From: Roseateles chitinivorans
Lineage (GTDB): Bacteria > Pseudomonadota > Gammaproteobacteria > Burkholderiales > Burkholderiaceae_C
Assembly (NCBI RefSeq): GCF_002761755.1
Contig: NZ_PEOG01000012.1
Coordinates: 1 to 64,000, forward strand
Reading direction: 5' to 3'
DNA: 64,000 bases
Positions 49,755-60,315 of the stretch are shown here, piece after piece. Each line of letters begins with the position of its first letter. Position 1 is the stretch's first letter. The notes beneath the pieces were generated by a model. It saw nothing but the letters and a program-made list of their open reading frames with translations. It was not told the origin of the DNA and did no database searches. The position numbers and the translations under genes are program-made.

Positions 49755-50717
49755 ATGAGCTTGACCCCCACGACCGTGGTCCATGCGGACCTGGCCAGCT
49801 TCGTCTCCTTCGGCGAGGCCCTCACCGACATGATCCGCACGGGTCCCGGCACGTGGAGCAGCCGCAGCGGCGGTTCGCCCTGGAATGTGGCGATCGCGAT
49901 GTCCCGGCTCGGCCAGCTCAGCGCCTTCGCCGGCGGCCTCAGCAAGGATCCCTTCGGCCAGGAACTCTGGCAGGCCAGCGCGGATGCCAACCTGGACCTG
50001 CGTTTCATCCAGCAGTTCGCCAAGTCGCCGCTGATGGCCTTCGTCCATCAGGTCTCGCCCCCGGAGTACGCCTTCGTCGGCGACGACAGCGCCGACCTCC
50101 ATTTCCGCCCCCATGCGCTGCCCGCGGGCTGGCGCCGGGCGCTGCGCTGGGCCCACTTCGGCTCGATCAGCCTGACGCGGGAGCCGCTGGCCGCGCGGCT
50201 GATCGCGCTGGCTGAATCGCTCAAGGACGAGGGCGCGCGCATCAGCTATGACCCGAACTACCGGATCTCGATGGACTCGCGCTACGACCGCACACTCGAG
50301 CGGATGTGCCGGCTGGCCGACGTGATCAAGGTGTCGGACGAGGATCTGCGGGGCCTGTTCCGCAGCCGCGACCACCATGTCGGCCTGGCCCAGATCGCCG
50401 CCTGGAACCCGCGCGCGATCGTGATGCTGACGCTGGGGGAGCGCGGCGCCCAGCTGTTCCATCCAAAGGCCGACCTCAGCGCCGCGCCGCCACCGCTGGA
50501 CACGGTCGGGGACACGATCGGCGCCGGCGATGCCGCCATGGCCGGACTGCTCTACAGCCTGATGAACGGCGCGACGCAGGAGCCCGAGGAGCATCTGCGC
50601 TGGGCCGTCGCGGCGGGTGCGGCCGCCTGCTCGGGGGACGGCGTGCATGGCCTGTCGGCGGGCCTGGTGACCGCGCTGATCGACCGGGTGCAGGTCACGC
50701 GGGCCGAGACGGTCTGA
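49755..50717 (+). CDS. PfkB-family carbohydrate kinase
   Basis: 320 residues starting MSLTPTTVVHADLASFVSFGEAL. The ribokinase/fructokinase fold is marked by GGSPWNVAIAMSRLG and the catalytic DTVGDTIGAGDAAMAGL with the GAGD anion hole and base Asp. The substrate is a sugar, possibly fructose, but cannot be settled. It stands alone between moaA and the paa genes. Confidence 0.85.
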   Translation: MSLTPTTVVHADLASFVSFGEALTDMIRTGPGTWSSRSGGSPWNVAIAMSRLGQLSAFAGGLSKDPFGQELWQASADANLDLRFIQQFAKSPLMAFVHQVSPPEYAFVGDDSADLHFRPHALPAGWRRALRWAHFGSISLTREPLAARLIALAESLKDEGARISYDPNYRISMDSRYDRTLERMCRLADVIKVSDEDLRGLFRSRDHHVGLAQIAAWNPRAIVMLTLGERGAQLFHPKADLSAAPPPLDTVGDTIGAGDAAMAGLLYSLMNGATQEPEEHLRWAVAAGAAACSGDGVHGLSAGLVTALIDRVQVTRAETV

Positions 50718-50807
50718 AATGCGCTGAGCGAGCGTCGGCCGATGGCGGTCGCCGGCCGAGCGGCTGCCCCCAACGAACGGGTTCACCCGGCCGTGCACGG
50801 AGCGCGC

Positions 50808-51419
50808 TCAGGTGTCGCCGTCGCGTTTCGTGGCCACCAGCGTCTTCGGACCCCCGACCTGCAGGCGCGGTCGGTCGGCCTCCTCCTCGGCCAGCGGGCT
50901 GACTTCGACCAGGCTGGCATGACAGCGACGCGCCAGGTCCTGATAGGTCTCGGTGCCCTCGCGCTTCCAGCGGATCTCGTCCTCGGTCAAAGGCCGCATC
51001 ACCTTGGCCGGCAGTCCGGCGATCAGCGACTTCTCCGGCAGCTTCAGGCCGGCCCGCACGAACGCGCAGGCGGCGACGATGCTGTAGGCGCCGACCTCCG
51101 CCTCGTCCATCACCACCGCGTTCATGCCGACCAGCGCGTCATGCCGCACCACGCAGCCGTGCAGCACCGCGCCGTGGCCGATGTGGCCGTTGGCCTCGAC
51201 GACGGTGTCCGAATCCGGGAAGCCATGGATCACGCAGGTGTCCTGCACATTGGCGCCGGCCATCAGCCGGATCCGCCCGAAGTCCCCCCGCAGCGAGGCG
51301 CACGGGCCGACGTAGCAGTCCGGCCCGACGATCACATCCCCGATCAGTACCGCCGTGGGATGCACATGGGCGCTGGGATGGACGACCGGCGACAGGCCGT
51401 CGATGGCGTAGCAGGGCAT
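50808..51419 (-). CDS. paaY: Phenylacetate-pathway thioesterase, hexapeptide-repeat (PaaY)
   Basis: 203 residues from ATG 51419, preceded by AGGAGA and a 7-nt spacer; the longer frame to 51626 is not needed. A left-handed beta-helix of hexapeptide repeats contains the zinc His residues in [23 protein letters not shown], of the gamma-carbonic anhydrase type. In the paa cluster, PaaY acts as thioesterase that rescues the pathway by hydrolysing blocked CoA products. It diverges from paaG. Confidence 0.9.
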   Translation of the reverse strand: MPCYAIDGLSPVVHPSAHVHPTAVLIGDVIVGPDCYVGPCASLRGDFGRIRLMAGANVQDTCVIHGFPDSDTVVEANGHIGHGAVLHGCVVRHDALVGMNAVVMDEAEVGAYSIVAACAFVRAGLKLPEKSLIAGLPAKVMRPLTEDEIRWKREGTETYQDLARRCHASLVEVSPLAEEEADRPRLQVGGPKTLVATKRDGDT

Positions 51420-51551
51420 GGATTCGTCTCCTATCGTGGTTCTGTCGTCCTCGATCCCCAGCACGGGCAGACTTTCCCTGTAAATGGTGGCAATCCTGGT
51501 GGTAACCCTAGGTTGCTGGCCTTGTCTTGGGGCTCGATGACTCGTAGTATC

Positions 51552-51567
51552 TACCGACCGGTCGGTA
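51552..51567. promoter_or_regulatory. TetR-type operator (probable PaaR box)
   Basis: TACCGACCGGTCGGTA is a perfect 16-bp palindrome, of the ACCGACCGGTCGGT type bound by many TetR-family repressors. It lies between divergent paaY and paaG, 65 nt before paaG, and the cluster encodes its own TetR regulator at 58250. I found no second exact copy in the window. Confidence 0.72.
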
Positions 51568-51631
51568 AATAGAAGCCGATCAAAAAAAGCTGCAAAAGCT
51601 GAATCCACCGACGGCCGAGGAGACAAGCCGA

Positions 51632-52504
51632 ATGAGCACCGCCCCCACGACCCCGCCCACCGCCTCAGAAGACAGTCCGCTGCTGATCAGCACCGAGGGC
51701 GCCGTGCGCGTCCTGACGCTGAACCGGCCGCAGGCGCTGAACGCGTTCACGACCGGCCTGCTGGGCCAGTTGCGCGTCGCCCTCGACGAGGCGGCGCACG
51801 ACGGGGCGGTGAGGGCGGTGCTCATCACCGGCGCCGGCCGCGCGTTCTGCGCGGGCCAGGACCTGTCGGACCCGCACATCAAGCCGGAGTTCGACGAGCC
51901 CGGCGATCCGGCCCCCAGCGCCGACGTCCACAAGAAGCCCAAGGCCAAGGACATCGGCAACCTGCTGGACCATTACTACATCCCGCTGGCGCTGCGCCTG
52001 CGCAGCATGCCGGTGCCGACCGTCTGCGCGGTCAACGGCGTGGCCGCCGGCGCGGGCGCGAACTTCGCGCTCGGCTGCGACCTGGTCCTCGCGGGCCAGT
52101 CGGCCTCGTTCATCCAGGCCTTCTCGAAGATCGGGCTGGTGCCCGATTGCGGCGGCACCTGGCTGCTGACCCGCCTGGTCGGCCGCGCCCGCGCGCTGCA
52201 GCTGGCCTTGCTGGGCGACAAGCTGCCCGCGGCCGAGGCGCAGGCCTGGGGCCTGATTGCTCGCTGCGTCGCCGATGCCGAACTGCAGAGCGAGGCGATG
52301 GCCACCGCGCAGAAGCTCGCCCGGATGCCGACCCGGGCGCTGGTGCAGACGCGCGAGGCGCTCGACGCGGCGATGGACCTGGAGTTCGAGGACGCCCTCA
52401 GGCTCGAGGCGCGGCTGCAGAGCCAGCTCGGCTATGCGCACGATTACCTGGAAGGCGCCGCCGCCTTCCTCACCAAGCGTCCGCCGACGTTCAAGGACCG
52501 CTGA
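51632..52504 (+). CDS. paaG: Ring-1,2-epoxyphenylacetyl-CoA isomerase (PaaG)
   Basis: 290 residues, crotonase family. The substrate pocket blocks are [47 protein letters not shown] and [19 protein letters not shown]. It isomerises ring-epoxyphenylacetyl-CoA to the oxepin. An insertion of about 20 residues after QDLSD (with [10 protein letters not shown]) makes it longer than the E. coli enzyme. It overlaps paaI by 1 nt. Confidence 0.93.
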   Translation: MSTAPTTPPTASEDSPLLISTEGAVRVLTLNRPQALNAFTTGLLGQLRVALDEAAHDGAVRAVLITGAGRAFCAGQDLSDPHIKPEFDEPGDPAPSADVHKKPKAKDIGNLLDHYYIPLALRLRSMPVPTVCAVNGVAAGAGANFALGCDLVLAGQSASFIQAFSKIGLVPDCGGTWLLTRLVGRARALQLALLGDKLPAAEAQAWGLIARCVADAELQSEAMATAQKLARMPTRALVQTREALDAAMDLEFEDALRLEARLQSQLGYAHDYLEGAAAFLTKRPPTFKDR

Positions 52505-52959
52505 TGGCCGCGGTCCTGGATCCGCAGCGCGTGGCCGAGGCGGTGCGCGACGCCATGTTCGCCAATGACCGGGCCTCGCAGGGCCTGGGCATGCGCATCG
52601 ATGCGATCGCCCCCGGCGCCGCGACGCTGTCGATGACGGTGCGCGAAGACATGCTCAATGGCTTCGATATCTGCCACGGCGGCTTCGTGACGACGCTGGC
52701 CGATTCCTGTTTTGCCTTCGCCTGCAACTCGCACAACGAGGTGACGGTGGCCTCGGGCTTCGCGATCGACATCGTCGCGCCGTCCCGGCTGGGCGACGTG
52801 CTGACCGCGCGCGCCAGCGAGACCTCGCTGGCCGGGCGCACCGGCGTCTACGACATCCGCATCACCAATCAACGCGACGAACTGATCGCGGTCTTCCGGG
52901 GCCGGTCCTATCGCATCAAGGGCAAGCCCGTGGTGCCGGACCTGGCCATCGCCAGTTGA
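52504..52959 (+). CDS. paaI: Hydroxyphenylacetyl-CoA thioesterase (PaaI)
   Basis: 151 residues, hotdog fold. The active-site helix is FDICHGGFVTTLADSCFAF with the catalytic Asp, followed by ASGFAIDIVAP. PaaI hydrolyses misformed hydroxyphenylacetyl-CoA. ATG overlaps the paaG stop. Confidence 0.93.
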   Translation: MAAVLDPQRVAEAVRDAMFANDRASQGLGMRIDAIAPGAATLSMTVREDMLNGFDICHGGFVTTLADSCFAFACNSHNEVTVASGFAIDIVAPSRLGDVLTARASETSLAGRTGVYDIRITNQRDELIAVFRGRSYRIKGKPVVPDLAIAS

Positions 52960-52995
52960 GCGCCCGGAACGTCCCGACAGCAGGAGACAGGCCCC

Positions 52996-54303
<1,308 letters not shown>

Positions 54304-54312
54304 GGAGTCCCC

Positions 54313-55314
54313 ATGTACACGCAAGCCATGAGCGTCGGTCCGCAGGACCAGGCGGCCAAGCTGCAGACCGCCGAGGAGCAGCAGCGCAACGAGGCCTTCG
54401 AGGCACGCATCGACGCCGGCGACTTCATCGAGGCCAAGGACTGGATGCCGGAGCACTACCGCAAGACGCTGGTGCGCCAGATCAGCCAGCATGCGCATTC
54501 CGAGATCGTCGGCATGCTGCCGGAAGGCAACTGGATCACGCGGGCACCGACGCTCAAGCGCAAGGCGATCCTGCTGGCCAAGGTGCAGGACGAAGGCGGC
54601 CACGGGCTCTACCTGTACTCCGCCGCCGAGACGCTGGGCACCAGCCGCGACCAGATGCTGGACGCGCTGCACAGCGGCAAGGCCAAGTACAGCTCGATCT
54701 TCAATTACCCGACGCTGACCTGGGCCGACATCGGCGTGATCGGCTGGCTGGTCGACGGCGCCGCGATCATGAACCAGGTGCCGCTGTGCCGCTGCTCCTA
54801 CGGCCCGTATGCGCGGGCGATGATCCGCATCTGCCGCGAGGAATCCTTCCATCAGCGCCAGGGCTACGAAAGCCTGCTGGTGATGATGCGCGAGGGCACC
54901 GCGGCGCAGAAGGCGATGGTCCAGGACGCGGTGAACCGCTGGTGGTGGCCGTCGCTGATGATGTTCGGGCCGGCCGACAAGGACTCGCCGAATTCAGAGC
55001 AGTCGATGCGCTGGGGCATCAAGCGCCTGACCAACGACGAGCTGCGCCAGAAGTTCGTCGACGCCACCGTGCCGCAGGCCGAGCTGCTCGGCGTGACGCT
55101 CCCCGACCCCGACCTGAAGTGGAATGCCCAGCGCGAGCAGCATGACTTCGGCGCGATCGACTGGGAGGAGTTCTGGCGCGTCGTCGGCGGCAACGGTCCC
55201 TGCAACACCGAGCGGCTGGGGACCCGCGTCAAGGCCTGGGACGACGGCGCCTGGGTCCGCGAGGCCGCGTTGGCCCATGCGCGCAAGCGCGCCACCGAAG
55301 CGCAGGCGGCCTGA
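54313..55314 (+). CDS. paaA: Phenylacetyl-CoA 1,2-epoxidase, catalytic subunit A
   Basis: 333 residues. Ferritin-like di-iron protein; blocks [36 protein letters not shown] and [14 protein letters not shown] hold the Glu/His ligands of the metal pair. Part of the PaaABCE multicomponent monooxygenase. It starts 9 nt after paaK. Confidence 0.96.
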   Translation: MYTQAMSVGPQDQAAKLQTAEEQQRNEAFEARIDAGDFIEAKDWMPEHYRKTLVRQISQHAHSEIVGMLPEGNWITRAPTLKRKAILLAKVQDEGGHGLYLYSAAETLGTSRDQMLDALHSGKAKYSSIFNYPTLTWADIGVIGWLVDGAAIMNQVPLCRCSYGPYARAMIRICREESFHQRQGYESLLVMMREGTAAQKAMVQDAVNRWWWPSLMMFGPADKDSPNSEQSMRWGIKRLTNDELRQKFVDATVPQAELLGVTLPDPDLKWNAQREQHDFGAIDWEEFWRVVGGNGPCNTERLGTRVKAWDDGAWVREAALAHARKRATEAQAA

Positions 55315-55367
55315 TCGCGCCGCGCCGCCGTCCGCCGCTGCCACGCACCCGTTCCGAGAACCGAATC

Positions 55368-55673
55368 ATGAGCATCAACCAAACGACCGGCGCCAATGAA
55401 TGGCCCCTGTGGGAAGTCTTCGTCCGCAACAAGGCGGGCCTGGACCACAAGCACTGCGGCAGCCTGCATGCGCCCGACGCGAAGATGGCCCTCCAGATGG
55501 CCCGCGACGTCTACACCCGCCGCCAGGAAGGCGTGAGCATCTGGGTCGTGCCGTCGTCGGCGATCGTCGCCTCCGACCCGGGCGAGAAGTCGATGATGTT
55601 CGACCCGATGGAGGACAAGGTGTACCGCCACCCGACCTTCTATGAGCTGCCCGAGTCCCTGGACCACATGTGA
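55368..55673 (+). CDS. paaB: Phenylacetyl-CoA 1,2-epoxidase subunit B
   Basis: 101 residues. Starts with NEWPLWEVFVRNKAGLDHKHCG, the family N-terminus, and ends in HPTFYELPESLDHM. It bridges subunits of the epoxidase complex. Found between paaA and paaC as usual. Confidence 0.95.
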   Translation: MSINQTTGANEWPLWEVFVRNKAGLDHKHCGSLHAPDAKMALQMARDVYTRRQEGVSIWVVPSSAIVASDPGEKSMMFDPMEDKVYRHPTFYELPESLDHM

Positions 55674-55683
55674 GGACCGGACG

Positions 55684-56457
55684 ATGAGCACTTCCGTTCA
55701 ACCCGGCCAGCGCGCGGAGGTCCAGTACCTGCTGCGCGTCGGCGATGCCTGCCTGGTGCTGTCGCACCGGATCTCGGAATGGATCGGCCACTCGCCGGTG
55801 CTGGAAGAGGACCTGGCGCTGGGCAACATCGCGCTGGACCTGCTCGGCCAGGCGCGCGCGCTGCTGACCCGCGCCGGCCAGCTCGGCGAGGCCCCGCTCG
55901 ACGAGGACCAGCTCGCCTACCTCCGCGAGGAACGCCACTACCTGAACCCGGTGATGATGGAGCTGCCGCGCGGCGACTTCGCGTTCACCCAGGCCCGCAA
56001 CCTGATCGCCGCCTGCTGGCTGCTGCCGCTGTGGACGCGGCTGCAGGCCTCGAGCGACGCAGAGGTCGCCGCCATTGCCGCCAAGGCGGTGAAGGAAGTC
56101 CGCTACCACCAGCAGCATGCGGCCGAGTGGGTCGTGCGCCTGGGCGACGGCAGCGCGGAATCGACCCGCCGCATGCAGGACGCGCTCCAGCAGCTGTGGC
56201 CCTATGTCAACGAGCTGTTCGCGGCGGACGCCATCGATGCCGCCGCCGAGGCCAGTGGCCTGGGGCCGGCCTGGTCCTCGCTCAAGCCGGACTGGGACGC
56301 CGCGATGGACGAGGTGCTGGCCGAGGCGCGGCTGGCCCGCCCGAAGGACACCCCCCACGTCTACGCCGGCGTGCGCGGCATCCACAGCGAACACATGGGC
56401 CATCTGCTGTCGACGATGCAGCACCTGCAGCGCGCCTATCCCGGCGGCGTGTGGTGA
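55684..56457 (+). CDS. paaC: Phenylacetyl-CoA 1,2-epoxidase subunit C
   Basis: 257 residues from ATG 55684. Ferritin-like but without a functional di-iron centre in the family; contains LGNIALDLLGQARALL, YLNPVMMELPRGDFA and KEVRYHQQHAAEWVVRLGDG. It is the structural partner of PaaA. Confidence 0.95.
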   Translation: MSTSVQPGQRAEVQYLLRVGDACLVLSHRISEWIGHSPVLEEDLALGNIALDLLGQARALLTRAGQLGEAPLDEDQLAYLREERHYLNPVMMELPRGDFAFTQARNLIAACWLLPLWTRLQASSDAEVAAIAAKAVKEVRYHQQHAAEWVVRLGDGSAESTRRMQDALQQLWPYVNELFAADAIDAAAEASGLGPAWSSLKPDWDAAMDEVLAEARLARPKDTPHVYAGVRGIHSEHMGHLLSTMQHLQRAYPGGVW

Positions 56458-56516
56458 GCGCGGCGACCGCATGATTCCCTGACCCTCGCCCGGACGCCCA
56501 CGCTTCGAGGACCTCC

Positions 56517-57113
56517 ATGAATGCCGCCCCGACGCCCTCGCACCTGGACTGGCTGTCGTCGCTGACGCCGGTCGGCCCGCGTGCGGCCTCGTGCGAGGCC
56601 ACGGCCGGTCCCACCGACCTCGGCTGCGGGCGCCTGTCCGCCGCTTGGGAAGTGCTGTCGCAGGTGCTCGATCCCGAAGTGCCGGCGGTGTCGCTGGTGG
56701 AGCTCGGGATCGTGCGCGACCTGGTCGAGACCGCCGATGGGCTGGAGGTGGTGTTGACGCCCACCTATTCCGGCTGCCCCGCGACCGAGGCGATCGAGCA
56801 GAGCGTGCGCGATGCGCTGGCCCGTTTCGGCACGGTCACCGTGACGATGCGCCGCGCGCCGGCCTGGACCACCGACTGGATCACCGACGCCGGCCGCGAG
56901 AAGCTGCGCCAGTACGGCATCGCGCCGCCCGGGCCGGTCGACGCGGCGCAGGGCGTGCCGGTCCGCATCGTGCGACGCCGCGAGACGCTGGCCTGCCCGC
57001 GCTGCGGCAGCACGCGGACCGAGCAGCTGTCGGCCTTCGGATCGACGGCCTGCAAGTCGCTGTACCGCTGCCTCGCCTGCCGCGAGCCCTTCGAACACTT
57101 CAAGCCGATCTGA
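56517..57113 (+). CDS. paaD: PaaD, Fe-S assembly protein of the epoxidase
   Basis: 198 residues. A MIP18-like domain (VLDPEVPAVSLVELGIVRDL, TYSGCPATEAIE) and a C-terminal four-Cys zinc or Fe-S knot (CPRCGSTRTEQ and CKSLYRCLACREPFEHFKPI). About 35 residues at the N-terminus, including a Cys-containing linker, exceed the usual length. PaaD helps mature the PaaE Fe-S reductase. Confidence 0.93.
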   Translation: MNAAPTPSHLDWLSSLTPVGPRAASCEATAGPTDLGCGRLSAAWEVLSQVLDPEVPAVSLVELGIVRDLVETADGLEVVLTPTYSGCPATEAIEQSVRDALARFGTVTVTMRRAPAWTTDWITDAGREKLRQYGIAPPGPVDAAQGVPVRIVRRRETLACPRCGSTRTEQLSAFGSTACKSLYRCLACREPFEHFKPI

Positions 57114-57148
57114 GCATCGGCAACCTTTCAAGACTCCGAGCCCACGCC

Positions 57149-58228
57149 ATGAGCCTGCATTTCCATCCGCTGCGCCTGCGCGCCAAGCACCAGGACACCG
57201 ACGATGCCGTCGTGCTGTGCTTCGACGTGCCCGAGGCGCTGCGCGAGACCTTCCGCTTCACGCAGGGCCAGTACCTGACGCTGCGCGGCGACGTCGACGG
57301 CCAGGACCTGCGCCGGTCGTATTCGATCTGCGCCGGCGTGGACGACGGCGAGCTGCGCGTCGGCGTGCGCCAGGTCGACGGCGGCGCCTTCTCCACCTGG
57401 GTGCATCGGCATCTGAAGGCCGGCGACGAGGTCCAGGTCTTTCCGCCGCAAGGCCGCTTCCACGTGCCGGTGGATCCGTCGCTGGCGCGGCATTACCTCG
57501 GCATCGCGGCGGGCTCGGGCATCACGCCCATCCTGTCGATCATGAAGACGGTGCTGGCGCGTGAGCCGCTGAGCCGCTTCACCCTGATCTACGGCAACCG
57601 CCGGCCGGCGTCCACGATGTTCAAGGAAGAGCTCGAGGACCTGAAGAACCGCTACATGACGCGGCTGACGCTGCACCACGTGTTCTCGCGCGAGCATGTG
57701 GATGCGCCGCTGATGGCGGGCCGCCTCGACCAGGCCAAGCTGGGCGACTTCCTGCGCGGCCCGGTGCCGGCCGCCGGCATCGACCAGGTCTTCGTCTGCG
57801 GCCCGTTCGAGATGAACGAGCAGGCCGAGGCTGCGCTGCGCGCCGCCGGCGTGCCGGAGGACCGCATCCACATCGAGCGCTTCGGCACGCCGGAGATGCA
57901 GACCGGCCGCCCGGCGCCGCATGAGATCCATGCGGAAGACGCCGAGGCCGCCAGGGTGGTCGTGATCCGCGATGGCGTCTCGCGCGAGATCGAGTTCCGC
58001 AAGACCGATCCCAGCCTGCTCGATGCCGCCGCGCGGGCCGGGATGGACGTGCCGTTCTCCTGCAAATCCGGCGTCTGCTCGACCTGCCGCTGCAAGCTGA
58101 TCGAGGGCGAGGTCAGGATGGATAAGAATTTCGCCCTCGAGAAGCACGAGGTGGCGGCCGGATTCATCCTCAGCTGTCAGGCCCACGCCCTGACGCCGCG
58201 CGTCGTGATCTCGTTCGACGAACGCTGA
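57149..58228 (+). CDS. paaE: Phenylacetyl-CoA 1,2-epoxidase reductase PaaE
   Basis: 359 residues. FAD/NADPH reductase domain (RRSYSICAG, GIAAGSGITPILSIMKT, VFVCGPFEMNEQ) followed by a C-terminal plant-type ferredoxin with CKSGVCSTCRCKL and LSCQA. It passes electrons to PaaA. Confidence 0.96.
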   Translation: MSLHFHPLRLRAKHQDTDDAVVLCFDVPEALRETFRFTQGQYLTLRGDVDGQDLRRSYSICAGVDDGELRVGVRQVDGGAFSTWVHRHLKAGDEVQVFPPQGRFHVPVDPSLARHYLGIAAGSGITPILSIMKTVLAREPLSRFTLIYGNRRPASTMFKEELEDLKNRYMTRLTLHHVFSREHVDAPLMAGRLDQAKLGDFLRGPVPAAGIDQVFVCGPFEMNEQAEAALRAAGVPEDRIHIERFGTPEMQTGRPAPHEIHAEDAEAARVVVIRDGVSREIEFRKTDPSLLDAAARAGMDVPFSCKSGVCSTCRCKLIEGEVRMDKNFALEKHEVAAGFILSCQAHALTPRVVISFDER

Positions 58229-58249
58229 TTCACAAGGAAGACACCCCCC

Positions 58250-58882
58250 ATGGCCCGAGGTCGCGCCCCCGGATTCGATGCCACCCGCGAGGAGATCCTC
58301 GCGCAGGCCGCCCGACTTTTCGCCAACCAGGGCTACCCCGCCACCTCGATGAACCAGGTCGCCGAGGCCTGCGAGGTCAGCAAGCCCACGCTCTATCACT
58401 ACGTGCGCGACAAGCATGAGTTGCTCGCGCAGATCTGCCAGAACCACCTGCAGCATCTGGTCGACCTGGTCGACGAGGTGAGCGCGCAGGGCCTGCCGCC
58501 GCAGGAGCACCTGCGCGGCCTGATCCATCGCTTCGTGCAGGCCTATGGCGAGGCCCAGAACGAGCACCGCGTGCTGACCGAGGACCTGAAGTTCCTGGAC
58601 GACGAGCACCGCGAGCGCATGGTCGATGTCGAGCGCCAGGTCGTCGGCCGCTTCGCCGACGCGGTGGCCGCGGTGCGGCCGGAGCTGCGGGGCGCGCATC
58701 TGCACAAGCCGCTGACCATGCTGCTGTTCGGCATGATCAACTGGACCTTCACCTGGCTGCGGCCCGACGGCGCGCTGACCTACGAGGCGGTGGCGCCGAT
58801 GGTGGCCGACCTGTTCTTCGGCGGCCTCGGCGCGGTGCGCACCGAGCCGGTCGAGCCGCGGCCCGCGGCGCAAGCCTCATGA
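58250..58882 (+). CDS. paaR: TetR/AcrR-family regulator of the paa genes (PaaR-like)
   Basis: 210 residues. The N-terminal HTH is GYPATSMNQVAEACEVSKPTLYHYV and the ligand domain follows. It lies 21 nt after paaE in the same direction, and the TetR-type palindrome at 51552 sits at the head of the cluster, so control by phenylacetyl-CoA release from that operator is likely but inferred. Confidence 0.88.
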   Translation: MARGRAPGFDATREEILAQAARLFANQGYPATSMNQVAEACEVSKPTLYHYVRDKHELLAQICQNHLQHLVDLVDEVSAQGLPPQEHLRGLIHRFVQAYGEAQNEHRVLTEDLKFLDDEHRERMVDVERQVVGRFADAVAAVRPELRGAHLHKPLTMLLFGMINWTFTWLRPDGALTYEAVAPMVADLFFGGLGAVRTEPVEPRPAAQAS

Positions 58883-59005
58883 AGGTTTCGCGGCGGAGCA
58901 TCGCCGCTGGCCCGCGGTGCCCGAGATCCCCGCAGTCCTCGAAGTCCTCGCAGTAGCAGTCCCACTGATCCCGGCGTTCCTGAAAACACATCCGAAGGAG
59001 ACGAC

Positions 59006-60163
59006 ATGAAACGCATCGAGAAGACCCTGCTGGCCCTGGCCGGCGCTGCGCTGATGGGCCTGGGCGGCAGCGCCTGGGCCGACATCAACGTCGGCGTGAC
59101 CGTGTCGGCCACCGGGCCGGCGGCGTCGCTGGGCATTCCGGAGAAGAACACCTTCTCGCTGATGCCCAAGACCATCGCCGGGCAGAAGGTCAACTACATC
59201 GTGCTGGACGATGCGTCGGACACCACGACCGCGGTGGCCAATACCCGCAAGCTGATCACCGAGCACAAGGTCGACGTGGTGGTGGGCTCGACGGTGACGC
59301 CGAACTCGCTGGCGATGATCGACGCGGTGTCGGAGGCGCAGGTGCCGATGATCTCGATGGCGGCGTCGGCGCGCATCGTCGAGCCGATGGACGCCAAGAA
59401 GAAGTGGGTGTTCAAGACGCCGCAGAACGACATCATGATGGCGCTGGCCATCGCCACCCACATGCAGGCGCAGGGGGTGAAGACGGTGGCCTACATCGGC
59501 TTCGCCGACGCCTACGGCGAGGGCTGGTACGGCGAGTTCAACAAGGTCGCCGCCAGCAAGGGCCTGAGCATCGTCGCCAACGAGCGCTACAACCGCACCG
59601 ACACCTCGGTGACCGGCCAGGCGCTGAAGATCATGGCGGCCCGGCCCGACGCGGTGCTGGTCGGCGGCAGCGGCACGCCGGCGGCGCTGCCGCAGAAGAC
59701 GCTCAAGGAGCGCGGCTATCAGGGCAAGTACTACCAGACGCATGGCGTGGCCAACAACGACTTCCTGCGCGTCGGCGGCAAGGATGTCGAGGGGACCTTC
59801 CTGCCGGCCGGGCCGGTGCTGGTGGTGGATCAGCTGCCGGCCGACCACCCGGCCAAGAAGAGCGCCAAGGCCTATGTGACGACGTATGAGGGCGCGTACG
59901 GCAAGGGCAGCGTCTCGACCTTCGGCGGTCACGCCTGGGACGCGGGACTGCTGCTGGCCGCGGCGATCCCCGAGGCCGTCAAGAAGGCCCAGCCCGGCAC
60001 GCCGCAGTTCCGCGCCGCGCTGCGCGACGCGCTCGAGGCCGTGAAGGAAATGCCCGGCGCGCACGGCGTGTTCACGATGTCGCCCAACGACCACCTCGGC
60101 CTCGACCAGCGCGCCCGCGTCATGGTCAAGATCGAGAACAACACCTGGAAATACCAACCCTGA
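59006..60163 (+). CDS. LivK-like ABC transporter substrate-binding protein
   Basis: 385 residues with a signal peptide ending GSAWA. Type I periplasmic binding fold: DINVGVTVSATGPAASLGIP, VVVGSTVTPNSLAM, YIGFADAYGEGWYGEF and FGGHAWDAGLLLAAAIP. Branched-chain amino-acid or aromatic-acid binders belong here. It lies between paaR and paaZ without its permease and ATPase genes in the window. Phenylacetate or a related aromatic acid is a likely ligand, by context only. Confidence 0.85.
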   Translation: MKRIEKTLLALAGAALMGLGGSAWADINVGVTVSATGPAASLGIPEKNTFSLMPKTIAGQKVNYIVLDDASDTTTAVANTRKLITEHKVDVVVGSTVTPNSLAMIDAVSEAQVPMISMAASARIVEPMDAKKKWVFKTPQNDIMMALAIATHMQAQGVKTVAYIGFADAYGEGWYGEFNKVAASKGLSIVANERYNRTDTSVTGQALKIMAARPDAVLVGGSGTPAALPQKTLKERGYQGKYYQTHGVANNDFLRVGGKDVEGTFLPAGPVLVVDQLPADHPAKKSAKAYVTTYEGAYGKGSVSTFGGHAWDAGLLLAAAIPEAVKKAQPGTPQFRAALRDALEAVKEMPGAHGVFTMSPNDHLGLDQRARVMVKIENNTWKYQP

Positions 60164-60179
60164 TTTCGCGCACGCTCGG

Positions 60180-60268
60180 CTACTGCGCGGGCCGATCTCG
60201 GGCCTGCGGTGCTCGCCGTACGGGAGTACGGCTGCGCGCCTCAGGCCCGACCTCGGCCCGCTCGCTAC
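60180..60268. repeat. Intergenic palindromic repeat, copy B
   Basis: Arms 60187-60206 and 60242-60261 pair at 18 of 20 positions. The core matches copy A at 40711-40793 almost exactly (TGCGGTGCTCGCCGTACG and AGTACGGCT). It sits between the LivK-like gene and paaZ. Confidence 0.78.
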
Positions 60269-60315
60269 GCCGCTCGTCCGCGAAATGTCCTTGCGTTTGA
60301 TGTTGTGAGAATGCT

